Of a stretch of 64,000 bases of DNA, positions 43,309 to 52,873 are shown piece by piece; the stretch's first letter is position 1, and every line of letters starts with the position of its first letter. The translations under genes were made by a program, and so were the position numbers. This DNA is from Selenomonas sp. F0473. GTDB lineage: Bacteria; Bacillota; Negativicutes; Selenomonadales; Selenomonadaceae. The notes beneath the pieces were generated by a model. The model saw nothing but the letters and a program-made list of their open reading frames with translations. It searched no databases and was not told the DNA's origin. The DNA lies in contig NZ_JH992902.1 of the NCBI RefSeq assembly GCF_000315545.1, forward strand, positions 1,407,349 to 1,471,348. Direction: 5' to 3'.

Positions 43309-44424
43309 CTATTTACGCAGTGTTTCCATCAGCGCGTCTCTGTTCTCTGCGGGCGTTGTGGTCGGGCGGCCGAGATCGGCGCGCGAACCGATGGCGACGC
43401 GCGCCTCAAGGAAGGTTAGTTCGCGATGTGCCTTGATCTGTTCCAACGCATGGCGGAGCGAGAAGGTATCGTCGGCATTTAGGATACGGCGGTAACCGAG
43501 CGCATCGGCGATGTGGAGGAAGTGAACGCTTTCGGCGGCGGTCGGCGCGCCGCCGACGGATTCGTGCGCCTCGTTGTTGAGGAGGACGTGGACGAGGTTC
43601 TCGGGCGCCGCCGCACCGATGGTCGCCATGGCCCCCATGTGCATGAGCGCCGCGCCGTCGCCGTCGATGCAGACGACACGGCGGTCGGGGCGGTGGAGGG
43701 CGATGCCGAGCGCAATGGCGCTCGCGTGCCCCATCGAACCGACCGTGAGGAAGTCGTGGGCATGACCCTCGCCGCGCGCCGCGCGCAGTTCGAAGAGTTC
43801 GCGCCCCGTCTTGCCCGTCGTTGCGACGATGACGGCATCCTTCACGGCGTCGAGGATTTCGGCGATGGCCTCCTCGCGGCGCATGGGGAAGGGATTCTCG
43901 TATTTTTGCTTTGCGTGCGAGAGCGCGCCCTCGCGGACGAGCAGCGCCGCCTGTCCGCCTGCCGCCAGATGGGGGGCGAGCTCCTCCTTCATATGTGTGA
44001 GATCCGCGGGCGTCGTGTCCCGTGTGAGCACGGCCGTCTTGACGCCCATCGTCTCAAGCAGCGGCAGCGTGAGGCGCCCCTGTACGAGATGCTGGGGCTC
44101 GTCATGAAGCCCGGGCTCGCCGCGCCAGCCGATGACGAAGACGCAGGGGATGCCGTAGACCTCTCGGTGGAGCAGAGAGAGCAGGGGGTTGACGATGTTC
44201 CCGAGGCCGCTGTTTTGGAGGTAGACCACGGGCGTTTTGCCCGTCGCGAGATGATAGCCCGCGGCGAGCGCGGCGGCGCTCCCCTCGTTTACTGCAATGA
44301 TATGAGATGTGCCCTTATTCCCGTAGGTCTCCATGAGGTAATCGACGAGCGGCCGGAGCTTTGAATCCGGCACGCCGACGAAGAACTCCGCACCGAGGAT
44401 GTTGACGAAATCTTTGACGTCCAT
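43309..44424 (-). CDS. aepY: Phosphonopyruvate decarboxylase
   Basis: A 371-residue thiamine-diphosphate enzyme that converts phosphonopyruvate to phosphonoacetaldehyde, the step that pulls the unfavourable PEP mutase reaction. The pyrimidine-binding domain has the catalytic Glu47 in VNEGSA; the thiamine diphosphate motif is GDGAALMHMG (255-264) ending NNEAHES (283-289). The QNSGLGNIVNPL and WRGEPGLHDEPQH segments are typical of phosphonopyruvate rather than sulfopyruvate decarboxylases. It is the last gene of the cluster, separated from the rest by an intergenic repeat. Confidence 0.92.
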   Translation of the reverse strand: MDVKDFVNILGAEFFVGVPDSKLRPLVDYLMETYGNKGTSHIIAVNEGSAAALAAGYHLATGKTPVVYLQNSGLGNIVNPLLSLLHREVYGIPCVFVIGWRGEPGLHDEPQHLVQGRLTLPLLETMGVKTAVLTRDTTPADLTHMKEELAPHLAAGGQAALLVREGALSHAKQKYENPFPMRREEAIAEILDAVKDAVIVATTGKTGRELFELRAARGEGHAHDFLTVGSMGHASAIALGIALHRPDRRVVCIDGDGAALMHMGAMATIGAAAPENLVHVLLNNEAHESVGGAPTAAESVHFLHIADALGYRRILNADDTFSLRHALEQIKAHRELTFLEARVAIGSRADLGRPTTTPAENRDALMETLRK

Positions 44425-44455
44425 AGTTTATTCTCTTTTCTTTGTAAAATGGGTA

Positions 44456-44495
44456 GGATGACGAAGCTATGCGAGAAAATCCCGCCCTAGTGTCG
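44456..44495 (-). repeat. Fragment of the intergenic repeat
   Basis: GACGAAGCTATGCGAGAAAA and TCCCGCCCTAG match one end of the family; the rest is missing. Confidence 0.5.
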
Positions 44496-44634
44496 TAACC
44501 TAAGTGAGACGCAAGCTTTGATGCACACCTAGGAATGAGGAGAATACAAGGGCAGGCGCAGATGAAACCTACGTCAACCGCAGGATTTTTCGCAGTGACA
44601 CAGCGAGGCGCGAAAATCCCGCATCACGCCCCCG
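44490..44634 (-). repeat. Intergenic ~135-bp repeat, copy 6
   Basis: A full copy in reverse orientation, from AACCTAAGTGAGACGCAAGC to AAAATCCCGCATCACGCC. Its outer end contains the stop codon of the TPR-AlkP gene at 44624. Confidence 0.75.
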
Positions 44635-46774
44635 GGAACCATTCCGGCCGCGCCTCCCTCATCGATGGCCAATGTTCTCCATTGCTTGCGATGGAACGAA
44701 CAAACTCGCGCGCCCGTGGGTAGAAGAACGCGCGCAGCGATTCATCGGTGCATTCGTAGGCGTCCTCCCACTCATGCCCACGCGGGTAGATACCCGTCCG
44801 CGTAATCATGAAGTCTACCGTGCCGTCCTCGTCGGAGACCTCCCGCGTTTCGAGGCGGAAGGCGTGCGTTTTTGACCGCACGGCAAACTTGAATGTCTGT
44901 CCGGGGAAGGTCAGCGCGCTGTAGGCCACATCGCGCTCCGTTCCGCCGAATACGGCGGGCAGGTTCCCGTCGATGTCCTCCGGGACGGGGAATCCGCAGA
45001 GATGCCCAAGGGTTGGGTAAATATCGACGATGCTTGTCAGTTCGTCCACAATGCCGCATACGGGAACACCCGCACCGCGCATCATCCATACCGTACTCGT
45101 CTGCATCTCGCATGCAAAATCACTGCCGGAAAGCAGAGCCTGTGCAGTAAACAAGGACTGACCATGATCGCTGTATAGATTTACGATATATTCGTCCTCG
45201 TCATAGCGGTCGGCGATGCACGCGAGCAGACCACCGATCGCACGATCTACATTTTTAAGGCTCGCCCAAAATTCCTCCTGGTAAACCTTCGTCGGGAGGA
45301 GGCGGACGCTCGCGGTACGCTCCTTGCCCGGTGCAAGTCTGCGGTCTTTCAGCGGCAGATGCGCTTCAACGGTGGGATCGAACTTAAAGTCTTTGCCGTC
45401 CCATGGATGGACGTCCATTACGTGCAGCAGGAGAAACTGATCGGTCTCATCGAATGCCTCGATCTGACGGATCGTGCGGTCGACGCCTTCGTAGGATGCC
45501 GCTTTCCATGAGGCAGAGACGATGCGGTCGTAGCCGCGCATCACGCCATTGTAGATGCCGAACCCGCTCGCCATAGGGGCGGCGCAGTAGTAGCCGAGGC
45601 TCTTCATCTGCTCTGAGAGCGTCGGTATATCGAGCGGCAGCTCGTGACTGTCCTTTTCGTTAAAGATGTGGATTCGCTGCGGATAGCGCCCCGTCTCAAT
45701 CGCAGGGAGCGCGGGATGCGTGTGCTCGGACGTGGAAAAGCTCTGATCAAAGATGACGCCGCGCGAGAAAAACGCTCCGATGCGCGGCATACAGTGCGGG
45801 AAGTGCTCTCGCACCACTGCCCATGGAAGCCCGTCGACGAGGATATTCAGCACGAGCTTCTTGCGTTGCGGATCGTGCCCCAGGAGAATCGGCGTGCCGA
45901 CGGCGAACGTCTCGCTCGAGGTGAGCGCTGCACTCTCGCCGAGGCGGTAATTGCTGAACGCCCACTTGCCGAGGAGAATATCCTCCGCATCCGAGGCGGT
46001 CTCGATACGGCATTTGTGCATGGTGTGCGCGCCGGCGACGGGCAGAATGATCTCTCGTCCCTCCGGCACCTCTATATGAAAACTGTCCTTTGCCATGCGT
46101 GCTTTTTGAAAATCAAAGACGAAATCGTGATGCCAATACTGCGCAAAGAGGTCGTCATAACGATACCGTTCGAGCAGTTCGCCCTTTTCCGAGAGAAAAC
46201 AATTTTCCGCGTAGCATCCGACATAGAACCGGTCGCTGCCCTCGGGCATCGTCAGCGGGAGCGTCTCACCGACGAACACATCGCGCCGGAATGTCAGTCC
46301 GTCCTCGTTATAGAAGGGTCGATGGGGAGCGAGCGGGGCATAGTTCCCGGGACCGAGCGCGACGGCGAGCCGATCGAGCGCCTCGGGCAGAAGCTCCGGC
46401 GACGGGAGTTCGATCTGCGGCTTGATCTCCTCATACATGCCGTATCCGTAGCCCTGCATGGTAATGGAATCGAGATACCTGCCGACGTACCTGTAAATTT
46501 CCGCAAGGAGCTTCCATACCTCATAATTTACCGGGCGCAGACGGTACGCGCGCTCGGCGAGCGGGAGGGCGGCGTCATACCTGCCGTGTCCCGCAAGATA
46601 ACGCGCCGCAAAGATGTAAAAATGCGCCGTGTCCGGGCGCTCCTCTTGGTATGCGTCGAGACGCGCTAGGTATTCGTCGTCATAGGCACCGCGCTCCATG
46701 CGTGCGGCAAGATCGTCAAACAGCGCAAGCGCGCTGTCGTTGTTTTGCCAAAATACGGTGTAATCGTCTTGCAT
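44624..46774 (-). CDS. TPR plus alkaline-phosphatase-superfamily protein, paralogue 1
   Basis: A 716-residue soluble protein without signal peptide. Residues about 35-110 are TPR-like helices; 150-300 are a beta-rich domain; 305-716 are a sulfatase-like domain of the alkaline phosphatase superfamily. Candidate metal and catalytic residues: Asp314 in ILVDGLPW, Thr352 in EHTHPALPAIETG, Asp454/His456 in MDVHPW, Asp536/His537 in YSDHG. Because the nucleophile position holds Thr rather than Cys, phospho- or phosphonotransfer is more likely than sulfate ester cleavage. Inside an AEP cluster it may move AEP or phosphate onto a glycan or protein; unproven. Its stop lies in an intergenic repeat. Confidence 0.75.
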   Translation of the reverse strand: MQDDYTVFWQNNDSALALFDDLAARMERGAYDDEYLARLDAYQEERPDTAHFYIFAARYLAGHGRYDAALPLAERAYRLRPVNYEVWKLLAEIYRYVGRYLDSITMQGYGYGMYEEIKPQIELPSPELLPEALDRLAVALGPGNYAPLAPHRPFYNEDGLTFRRDVFVGETLPLTMPEGSDRFYVGCYAENCFLSEKGELLERYRYDDLFAQYWHHDFVFDFQKARMAKDSFHIEVPEGREIILPVAGAHTMHKCRIETASDAEDILLGKWAFSNYRLGESAALTSSETFAVGTPILLGHDPQRKKLVLNILVDGLPWAVVREHFPHCMPRIGAFFSRGVIFDQSFSTSEHTHPALPAIETGRYPQRIHIFNEKDSHELPLDIPTLSEQMKSLGYYCAAPMASGFGIYNGVMRGYDRIVSASWKAASYEGVDRTIRQIEAFDETDQFLLLHVMDVHPWDGKDFKFDPTVEAHLPLKDRRLAPGKERTASVRLLPTKVYQEEFWASLKNVDRAIGGLLACIADRYDEDEYIVNLYSDHGQSLFTAQALLSGSDFACEMQTSTVWMMRGAGVPVCGIVDELTSIVDIYPTLGHLCGFPVPEDIDGNLPAVFGGTERDVAYSALTFPGQTFKFAVRSKTHAFRLETREVSDEDGTVDFMITRTGIYPRGHEWEDAYECTDESLRAFFYPRAREFVRSIASNGEHWPSMREARPEWFPGA

Positions 46775-46784
46775 GGGCGTGTCC

Positions 46785-46800
46785 TTTCTAGGCGTGACGC
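46785..46800 (+). repeat. Terminal fragment of the intergenic repeat
   Basis: TCTAGGCGTGACGCGGGA equals one end of the repeat and carries the stop codon of the gene at 46788. Confidence 0.45.
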
Positions 46801-48911
46801 GGGAAGGGGAAAATTTCGCCATTATTATCAATCCCCCTCATGAACTCCCTCACCCTTGGATAAAAGAACGCCCGCAGCTCCGCGCTGTCGACGGCATATC
46901 CCGGTTCCGCCTCGTGCGCACGCGGGAAGATGTCGGGATATGCCCCGCCGAGATCGACTGTGCCGTCCTCTGCGACGAGGTCGTCCGTCTCAAGGCGCAG
47001 CGCATGCGTCTTTGAGCGCACGGCAAGTTTGAGCGTCTGCCCGGGATAGCGAGAGATGCTGCACGCCGTCTCCCTCTCCCGCCCGCCGAATACCGCGGGG
47101 AGGTTGCCGTCCGTATCGGGGGCGACGGGAAAACCGCAGAGATGCCCGAGTGTGCGGTAAATATCCACGCTGCTTGTCAGCTCGCAGGCGATGCCGGCAG
47201 CCGGGACGCCAGCGCCGCGCATCATCCATGCCGCACCCGTAGAATATGGCCCCATGATGTCCACAGCGCCGTCCGCGGTCGGACTGAAGACGGAGACGCC
47301 GTGGTCGGAGTAGAGACTCACGATGTATTCGTCCTCGTCGTAGTGCGTCTCAATGTAGTCGAGCAGCATACCGATGCTGCGGTCCACATATTTCGCCCCC
47401 TCGAGGAACTGAGCGCGATAGATTTCAAAATTCGGCAGGCGCACGCTCGCCTCCGTGCCCTCCATACCGAGGAGACGCCGCGCGAGCGGCAGGTGCGTCT
47501 CTACGGAGGTTGCGAATTTGAAGCCGTTTGCAGAGTAAGGATGCACATCCATCACATGCAGGAAGAGGAACTGATCCGTTTCGTCAAATGCTTCGATATG
47601 GCGGATCGTTCGCTCCGCTCCGTCAAAGGCGGGGAGCTCCCACGAGGTCGCGACGATGCGGTCGTAGCCGCGCATCGCGCCGCAGTACATGGAGTAGCCG
47701 CTCGCCATCGGCGCCGCGCAGTAGTAGCCGAGATCCTTCATGCACTCCGAGAGCGTCGCCATATCGAGCGGCAGCTCGTGGCTGTCCGCCTCGCTGAACA
47801 CCTGCGTGTGCGTCGGATAGCGTCCCGTTTCGATGGCGGCGAGCGCGGGGTAGGTGAACTCCGACGTTGAAAAATGGTCGTCGAAGATGACCCCGCGTGA
47901 GAAAAACTCCGCGATCCGCGGCATATGTTCCGTGAACCGCGTGCGCATGACGGGCCACGAGAGCCCGTCGACGAGAATGTTCAGCACGAGCTTTTTGCGG
48001 CGCGGACTGTGCCCGAGGAGGATGGGCGTACCGAGGACGTAGGGCGCGGATTCGTCCGCATGCAGCGTCGTCTTTTCGCTGAGACGGAAATAGCTGAATG
48101 CCCACTTGCCGAGATAGGTGTGATCGGATACTGTTTCCGTTTGAAACGATAATTCCTGTGAGAGTTCCGTGCCTGCGACGGCGACGAGCGCTTCGCGTCC
48201 CTCCGGCACATCGATGACCGACGTGCCGCACACTTCGCGTGCCTTTTGCAGATCAAGCACGAAGTCGTGATGCCCGCAGTTTTTGAACCGCGCGCTGTGA
48301 CGCAGCTCTTCGAGCATGATGCCCTTTTCCGAGAGAAACCGGTTCTCCGCATAACAGCCGACCCAGAACCGCGCGCTGCCTTCGGGCATCGTGAGCGGGA
48401 GTTCCTCGCCGACGAAGAGATCGTCGTGAAAGGAGAGCCGCCCGTCCTCTATGGCGGCGCGGCAGGTGAGGACGGGGGCGACCTTGCCCTCGCTCATCGC
48501 AACGGAGAGCCGATTCAGTCCCTCTCTGAGGAGCTGCGGCGGCAGATCGATGTGCGGTTCGGGCGTCTTGTAAATACCGTAACTGTAGCCCCGCATTGTG
48601 AGCGCGTCGAGCGGGCGATTCAGCGCCGCATAGATATCGGCGAGCAGATTCCATATCGCATACCCGACCGGACGCAGACGGTACGCGCGCTCAGCGAGCG
48701 GAAGCGCAGCGTCATACGCGCCGTGCGCTGTGAGATAACGCGCCGCGAGGATGTAGAAATGCGCGCTGTCCGGCGCTTCCGCTTGGTACGCGTCCAGCAC
48801 GGCGAGATATTCGTCGTCGTAGGCAGAGCGCTCACTGCGCGCGCGCAGGTCGTCAAAAAGGGCACGCGCAAGGTCGTTGTTTTTCCAAAATACGGTGAAG
48901 TCGTCCTGCAT
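46788..48911 (-). CDS. TPR plus alkaline-phosphatase-superfamily protein, paralogue 2
   Basis: A 707-residue paralogue of the gene at 44624 with the same three-part layout. Active-site equivalents are visible: VDGLSW, EFTYPALAAIETG, MDVHPY, YSDHGVS and the late RSKTHALRLET hairpin. No signal peptide or membrane helix. The start MQDDFTVFW follows AAAGGGGC. It is 13 bases upstream of paralogue 1 and 14 bases downstream of paralogue 3, so all three are one transcript. See paralogue 1 for the functional argument. Confidence 0.75.
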   Translation of the reverse strand: MQDDFTVFWKNNDLARALFDDLRARSERSAYDDEYLAVLDAYQAEAPDSAHFYILAARYLTAHGAYDAALPLAERAYRLRPVGYAIWNLLADIYAALNRPLDALTMRGYSYGIYKTPEPHIDLPPQLLREGLNRLSVAMSEGKVAPVLTCRAAIEDGRLSFHDDLFVGEELPLTMPEGSARFWVGCYAENRFLSEKGIMLEELRHSARFKNCGHHDFVLDLQKAREVCGTSVIDVPEGREALVAVAGTELSQELSFQTETVSDHTYLGKWAFSYFRLSEKTTLHADESAPYVLGTPILLGHSPRRKKLVLNILVDGLSWPVMRTRFTEHMPRIAEFFSRGVIFDDHFSTSEFTYPALAAIETGRYPTHTQVFSEADSHELPLDMATLSECMKDLGYYCAAPMASGYSMYCGAMRGYDRIVATSWELPAFDGAERTIRHIEAFDETDQFLFLHVMDVHPYSANGFKFATSVETHLPLARRLLGMEGTEASVRLPNFEIYRAQFLEGAKYVDRSIGMLLDYIETHYDEDEYIVSLYSDHGVSVFSPTADGAVDIMGPYSTGAAWMMRGAGVPAAGIACELTSSVDIYRTLGHLCGFPVAPDTDGNLPAVFGGRERETACSISRYPGQTLKLAVRSKTHALRLETDDLVAEDGTVDLGGAYPDIFPRAHEAEPGYAVDSAELRAFFYPRVREFMRGIDNNGEIFPFPRHA

Positions 48912-48925
48912 GGCAAAGCCCCTTT

Positions 48926-51019
48926 TTATGTAGACTGCGGGGAGTTAAAAACCTCACCATTGTTACTTATCCCCCGCAAAAACGCCCGCACGCGCGGATA
49001 AAAGAACGCCCGCAGCTCCGCGCTGTCTACGGCGTGATCCGCCTCACCCTCGTGATCGCGCGGATAGATCTTTACCTCTGCGCGCGAAAGATCGACCGTG
49101 CCGTCCTGTTCGACCGCATTAGCGACCATGAGCCGCAGGGTATGCGTTTCACTGCGCGCCGCGAGATAATACGCCTTGGTCGGGAAGAGCGAATTGCTGA
49201 ACGCGATCTCGCGCCCCGTGCCGCCGAATACCTTTGGAAGCACACCGTCCACATAGGCATCGACGGAGAAATCGCAGAGCGCTCCGAGCGTCGGGTAGAT
49301 GTCAACCGCGCTCGTCAGCTCATCCGCACGCACGCCCTCCGGTACGCCCGCGCCGCGCATCATCCACGCCGCGTGCGTCATCGCGGGATTTGCAATATCC
49401 TCGCATTCGTTGAAGATCGAGATGCCGTGGTCGGAGTAGAGGCTCACGATGTAGTCGTCGGGACTGTAGTGACGTTCGAGGTAGGAAAACAGTGTGCCGA
49501 GCGCGCGATCCGCATCGCGCACGCCCTGCCAAAAAGCCGCCCCGCTGAGCGCGTTCAGCACGAGGTAGGGACTCGGGACTCGCTCGTCGGGCGCGGAGAG
49601 CCGATCCGCGAGGGGGAGACGCTGCTGCACCGATGAGGAGAACTGAAAAAACTCGGATGCTTCCGCATGTACATCCAGCGCATGAAGGAATATGAAATGA
49701 TCCGTGTCGGGAAGACCTTCCAGATGGCGGATTAGCCGCTCTACTTCGGCATAAGCGTGCTGACGGTAGGTTGTAACGATGAGTCGATCATAGCCGCGTG
49801 TCGCACCGTTATAGATGCCGTCTCCACAGCCCGCCAGATTCGCAGCCCAATAGCCGCGCTCCTTCATCCGTTCCGAGAGCGTGATGCGGTCGGGGCGAAG
49901 CTCGATCGCGACGCTCCCGCTGACGAGACCGCTGTGATGCGGATACATGCCGGTCTCGATGGTCGCAAGCGACGGATAGGTGTACTCGGCAACCGAAAAA
50001 TGATTGTCAAAGATCAGACCTTTGCTGAAAAAATCATGCGCGTTCGGCATTTCCTCCTTGAACCGTCCACGTACGACCGACCACGCGAGCGCATCCACGA
50101 GGATGTTCAGCACAAGCCGCCGGCGCGACGGATCGTGTCCGATCCGGACGGGCGTTCCGACGATATAGTCCCGGTCGGAGGAGATGGCGGTGCGCTCGGA
50201 GAGACGGAAGAAATTCGGCGCGTCCGGGTTCAGCCATGTCGTATCATTAACCGTGGACGTCTCGAAGCGGATCTTTTGATCGTCCGCCGTGCCGATGACG
50301 GGCAGGACGATCTCCATATCCTGCGGGAGGTCGATCTCTATCCTGCCGCGCGCAGGTTCTCCGCGTATGATGTCGAACGTGAAGTCTCCGCCCGCATGTG
50401 CCACCGCGCCGGGCGTGCGGCGCACGGTATCGAGCAGCCATGATTTGCTCATGCGCGGTTCCTGCTCGGCATAGACGCCGACATAATAGGGGGGCGAGAT
50501 GTGCGGCGAGACCGGCAAAAACTCCCGTGCAAACAGCCCGTCCTGCCCCGATAGACCGCGCTCCCTGCTATAGCTCATACGGCAGACGGCAAAGGGCGCA
50601 TAGCTCGCGACGCCGAGCGCGACAGAAAGACGATCCAGAGCGGCAGGCGTCAGCGCTGCGGACGGGATGTTCAGCGAGATGGGCACGCGGTAGAGATTTT
50701 CCGCATAGCCCTGCATCACGAGGGCATCGTCATAGCGCCCGAGGGCGGTATATGCGCGCGAGAGCACATCCCACACGGCGTGATTTGCCGGGCGCAGGAG
50801 GAAAGCGCGTTCACCGTAGTCGGCGGCAGCCGCCGCATCGCCGTGCGCGAGCATATAGCGCGCGGCAAAGACATAGAGGTGCGGATGATCCGGCGCTTCC
50901 TTTTGGTAGTCGTCCAGTACGGCGAGGTAATCGTCGTCGTACGCAGCGCGTCCACTACGTTCCAGTAAGTCATCGAAGAGGGCGCGCGCACGGTCATTGT
51001 TTTGCCAGAATTGTTCCAT
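48926..51019 (-). CDS. TPR plus alkaline-phosphatase-superfamily protein, paralogue 3
   Basis: A 697-residue, more divergent paralogue. The sulfatase-like core keeps VDALAW (Asp, but Ala for Gly), EYTYPSLATIETG, LDVHAE and YSDHGIS. The late hairpin reads RSETHTLRL. The N-terminal TPR-like region (LYVFAARYMLAHGDAAAA) is preserved. The start at 51019 (MEQFWQNND) aligns with its paralogues; an upstream ATG at 51040 lacks a ribosome site. It lies 28 bases after the transaminase gene, in the same direction. Confidence 0.75.
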   Translation of the reverse strand: MEQFWQNNDRARALFDDLLERSGRAAYDDDYLAVLDDYQKEAPDHPHLYVFAARYMLAHGDAAAAADYGERAFLLRPANHAVWDVLSRAYTALGRYDDALVMQGYAENLYRVPISLNIPSAALTPAALDRLSVALGVASYAPFAVCRMSYSRERGLSGQDGLFAREFLPVSPHISPPYYVGVYAEQEPRMSKSWLLDTVRRTPGAVAHAGGDFTFDIIRGEPARGRIEIDLPQDMEIVLPVIGTADDQKIRFETSTVNDTTWLNPDAPNFFRLSERTAISSDRDYIVGTPVRIGHDPSRRRLVLNILVDALAWSVVRGRFKEEMPNAHDFFSKGLIFDNHFSVAEYTYPSLATIETGMYPHHSGLVSGSVAIELRPDRITLSERMKERGYWAANLAGCGDGIYNGATRGYDRLIVTTYRQHAYAEVERLIRHLEGLPDTDHFIFLHALDVHAEASEFFQFSSSVQQRLPLADRLSAPDERVPSPYLVLNALSGAAFWQGVRDADRALGTLFSYLERHYSPDDYIVSLYSDHGISIFNECEDIANPAMTHAAWMMRGAGVPEGVRADELTSAVDIYPTLGALCDFSVDAYVDGVLPKVFGGTGREIAFSNSLFPTKAYYLAARSETHTLRLMVANAVEQDGTVDLSRAEVKIYPRDHEGEADHAVDSAELRAFFYPRVRAFLRGISNNGEVFNSPQST

Positions 51020-51047
51020 GGGCGTACCCTTTCTATTCACGTATGCA

Positions 51048-52145
51048 TCACACCTTCAGCGCTTCTTCGAACACGCGAAAGAACGCCCCGATATCCGACG
51101 CATCGATCGCGCCGAGCGCGCACAGGCGGAACGTCCTCGTTGTCTGCATCTTGCCGGGGTAGATGGTGAATCCGCGCGCATAGCAGTAGTCATGGACGTG
51201 TGTGAAGTCAAAATGCGGGTCGTCCGGATAGCGCACGGCGACCACGAGTCCCGACTGTATTTCGCGCGGAATGGCTTCCTCCAGCCCCAATGCCGAAAGC
51301 CCCTCGTGGATCGCGTCAATCACGCGCGTATGGCGCGCCCACTTCTTCGTCTCGCCCTCGGCGAAGTATTCCGCAAGCGCGCGCTTTGCCGCATAGACGG
51401 TCTGTACGGGCGGGGTGAACCGCATCTCCCCGGTTTTTTCGAATCCCTCGTACTGCATGACGAGGTTCGTATAGTATGAGCGCACGGGATAGTGCGCTGC
51501 CGCGTCGAGCACGGCTTTGCGCGCGAGGACGAAGGAAAGCCCCGTCATGCCTTGGATACCCTTTTGCGCGGACGACATGCACACGTCGATGTTCATCTCC
51601 GCCGCATCAATGGGGATCATAGCGAATGTCGAGATGGTGTCGGCGATGCAGACGGCGCCGTGCGCGTGGGCGAGTGCGCCGATCTCGCGCACGGGATTGA
51701 GAATGCCCGTGCCCGTCTCCTGATGCGTCGTGTAGACGGCCGTGATCTCGGGATGTTCTTTTAGTGTATCCTCAATGACCGCAAGGTCGGGCAGACCGTC
51801 GACGGGAAACGTGAGGTCAATGTGCGGCACGCCGTAGGCGCGCGCCATCTCCGCCGCGCGCACAGAGTATGCGCCGTTATTGATGATGAGGAGTTTCCCG
51901 TCCGCGGGGACGAGCGAGGAGACGCAGGCGTCCATCGCGATGGTTCCGGAGCCGCAGAAGAGCACGGTCGTCCATTCTGCAGAGTCTGCATGCACGACGC
52001 GCAGGAGATCATTCCCGAACGTGCGCATGAGATCGCCGAATTCGCGTTCGCGCGGGCAGATGTCGGGGACGAGCTGTGCTGCCTTCACCGTGTCGGTCGT
52101 GGTTGCGGGCCCCGGGTTGAGGAGAACATTTCGCTTGACGTTCAT
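51048..52145 (-). CDS. phnW: 2-aminoethylphosphonate transaminase
   Basis: A 365-residue class V PLP aminotransferase that interconverts phosphonoacetaldehyde and 2-aminoethylphosphonate. The PLP lysine is Lys195 in SSAQKGIQG; other family features are LLNPGPATTTDTVK at the N-terminus, CGSGTIAMDAC and HQETGTGILNP. In this biosynthetic setting it should work in the forming direction, giving 2-AEP. The start codon lies three bases after the stop of the methyltransferase gene. Confidence 0.92.
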   Translation of the reverse strand: MNVKRNVLLNPGPATTTDTVKAAQLVPDICPREREFGDLMRTFGNDLLRVVHADSAEWTTVLFCGSGTIAMDACVSSLVPADGKLLIINNGAYSVRAAEMARAYGVPHIDLTFPVDGLPDLAVIEDTLKEHPEITAVYTTHQETGTGILNPVREIGALAHAHGAVCIADTISTFAMIPIDAAEMNIDVCMSSAQKGIQGMTGLSFVLARKAVLDAAAHYPVRSYYTNLVMQYEGFEKTGEMRFTPPVQTVYAAKRALAEYFAEGETKKWARHTRVIDAIHEGLSALGLEEAIPREIQSGLVVAVRYPDDPHFDFTHVHDYCYARGFTIYPGKMQTTRTFRLCALGAIDASDIGAFFRVFEEALKV

Positions 52146-52148
52146 GAG

Positions 52149-52859
52149 TCACTTCCGATACATAAAGCAGTTGAAGATGAACGGCGTATTCCAGTAGCCG
52201 GGCAGATCCATCTCCGGGAACGCAATGCGCAGATTGTGCGCCCGGGCGAAGTCCTCGAAGAATGTGCGCGTATAGAAAAACCGCGTCAGATTTTGATACA
52301 GCTCGTCGTAGTTCGGGATCGTGGCTCGGCGGAACGCGAGGTAGTCTTCTTTCTTTTCGATATCGTGCAGACCCATGACGCCGACGGTGCCCGTGCTCTT
52401 TTGGAGCATGAGATTGAGGACATGCTCTGCGTAGGTTTCGTCGGGGAAATAGGGGAAGACGCCGTTAGAAAAAACGGCGTCATATATATGTTCGTTGACG
52501 GCAACGTCCGCGGCCTCCGCACAGTACAATTCGCGTGCGTTCGGGAGGACTTTGCGTGCGGCATCGATGAGAGATTCCGCGTAGTCCGTGCCGCCGACCG
52601 TGATGCCGTCGCGGGCAAAGAGATAGAGATTCGCACCCGCGCCGCAGCCGACCTCAAAGACTCTTTTCCCGGGGGCAAGCTGCAGCAGATCCCGCATCTG
52701 CGCGTCCTGCGCGAGGAACGAGGCGAGCGGAACGCCGCCCGCCACGACGTCGTATCCGTTAAGCCGCTTGAGTTCGAGGAATACATCCTGCCAATCACCC
52801 GTAAGCGCATCATCCGATGCCTTGCGCCGGTTCCATATGGCCTGCCATTCTTTTGTCAT
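52149..52859 (-). CDS. SAM-dependent methyltransferase, paralogue 1
   Basis: A 236-residue class I methyltransferase. Motif I is VFEVGCGAGANLYLF (near residue 61), followed by GTDYAESLIDAA; post-motif segments NGVFPYFPDE and a C-terminal FMYRK. The start at 52859 aligns with the paralogue and has GAGGA 11 bases upstream; a GTG at 52877 that overlaps the previous stop (GTGA) is an alternative. It is about 55% like its neighbour. In this cluster it may methylate AEP or the polymer carrying it; the substrate is unknown. Confidence 0.82.
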   Translation of the reverse strand: MTKEWQAIWNRRKASDDALTGDWQDVFLELKRLNGYDVVAGGVPLASFLAQDAQMRDLLQLAPGKRVFEVGCGAGANLYLFARDGITVGGTDYAESLIDAARKVLPNARELYCAEAADVAVNEHIYDAVFSNGVFPYFPDETYAEHVLNLMLQKSTGTVGVMGLHDIEKKEDYLAFRRATIPNYDELYQNLTRFFYTRTFFEDFARAHNLRIAFPEMDLPGYWNTPFIFNCFMYRK

Positions 52860-52873
52860 ACGATGGGTCGTCC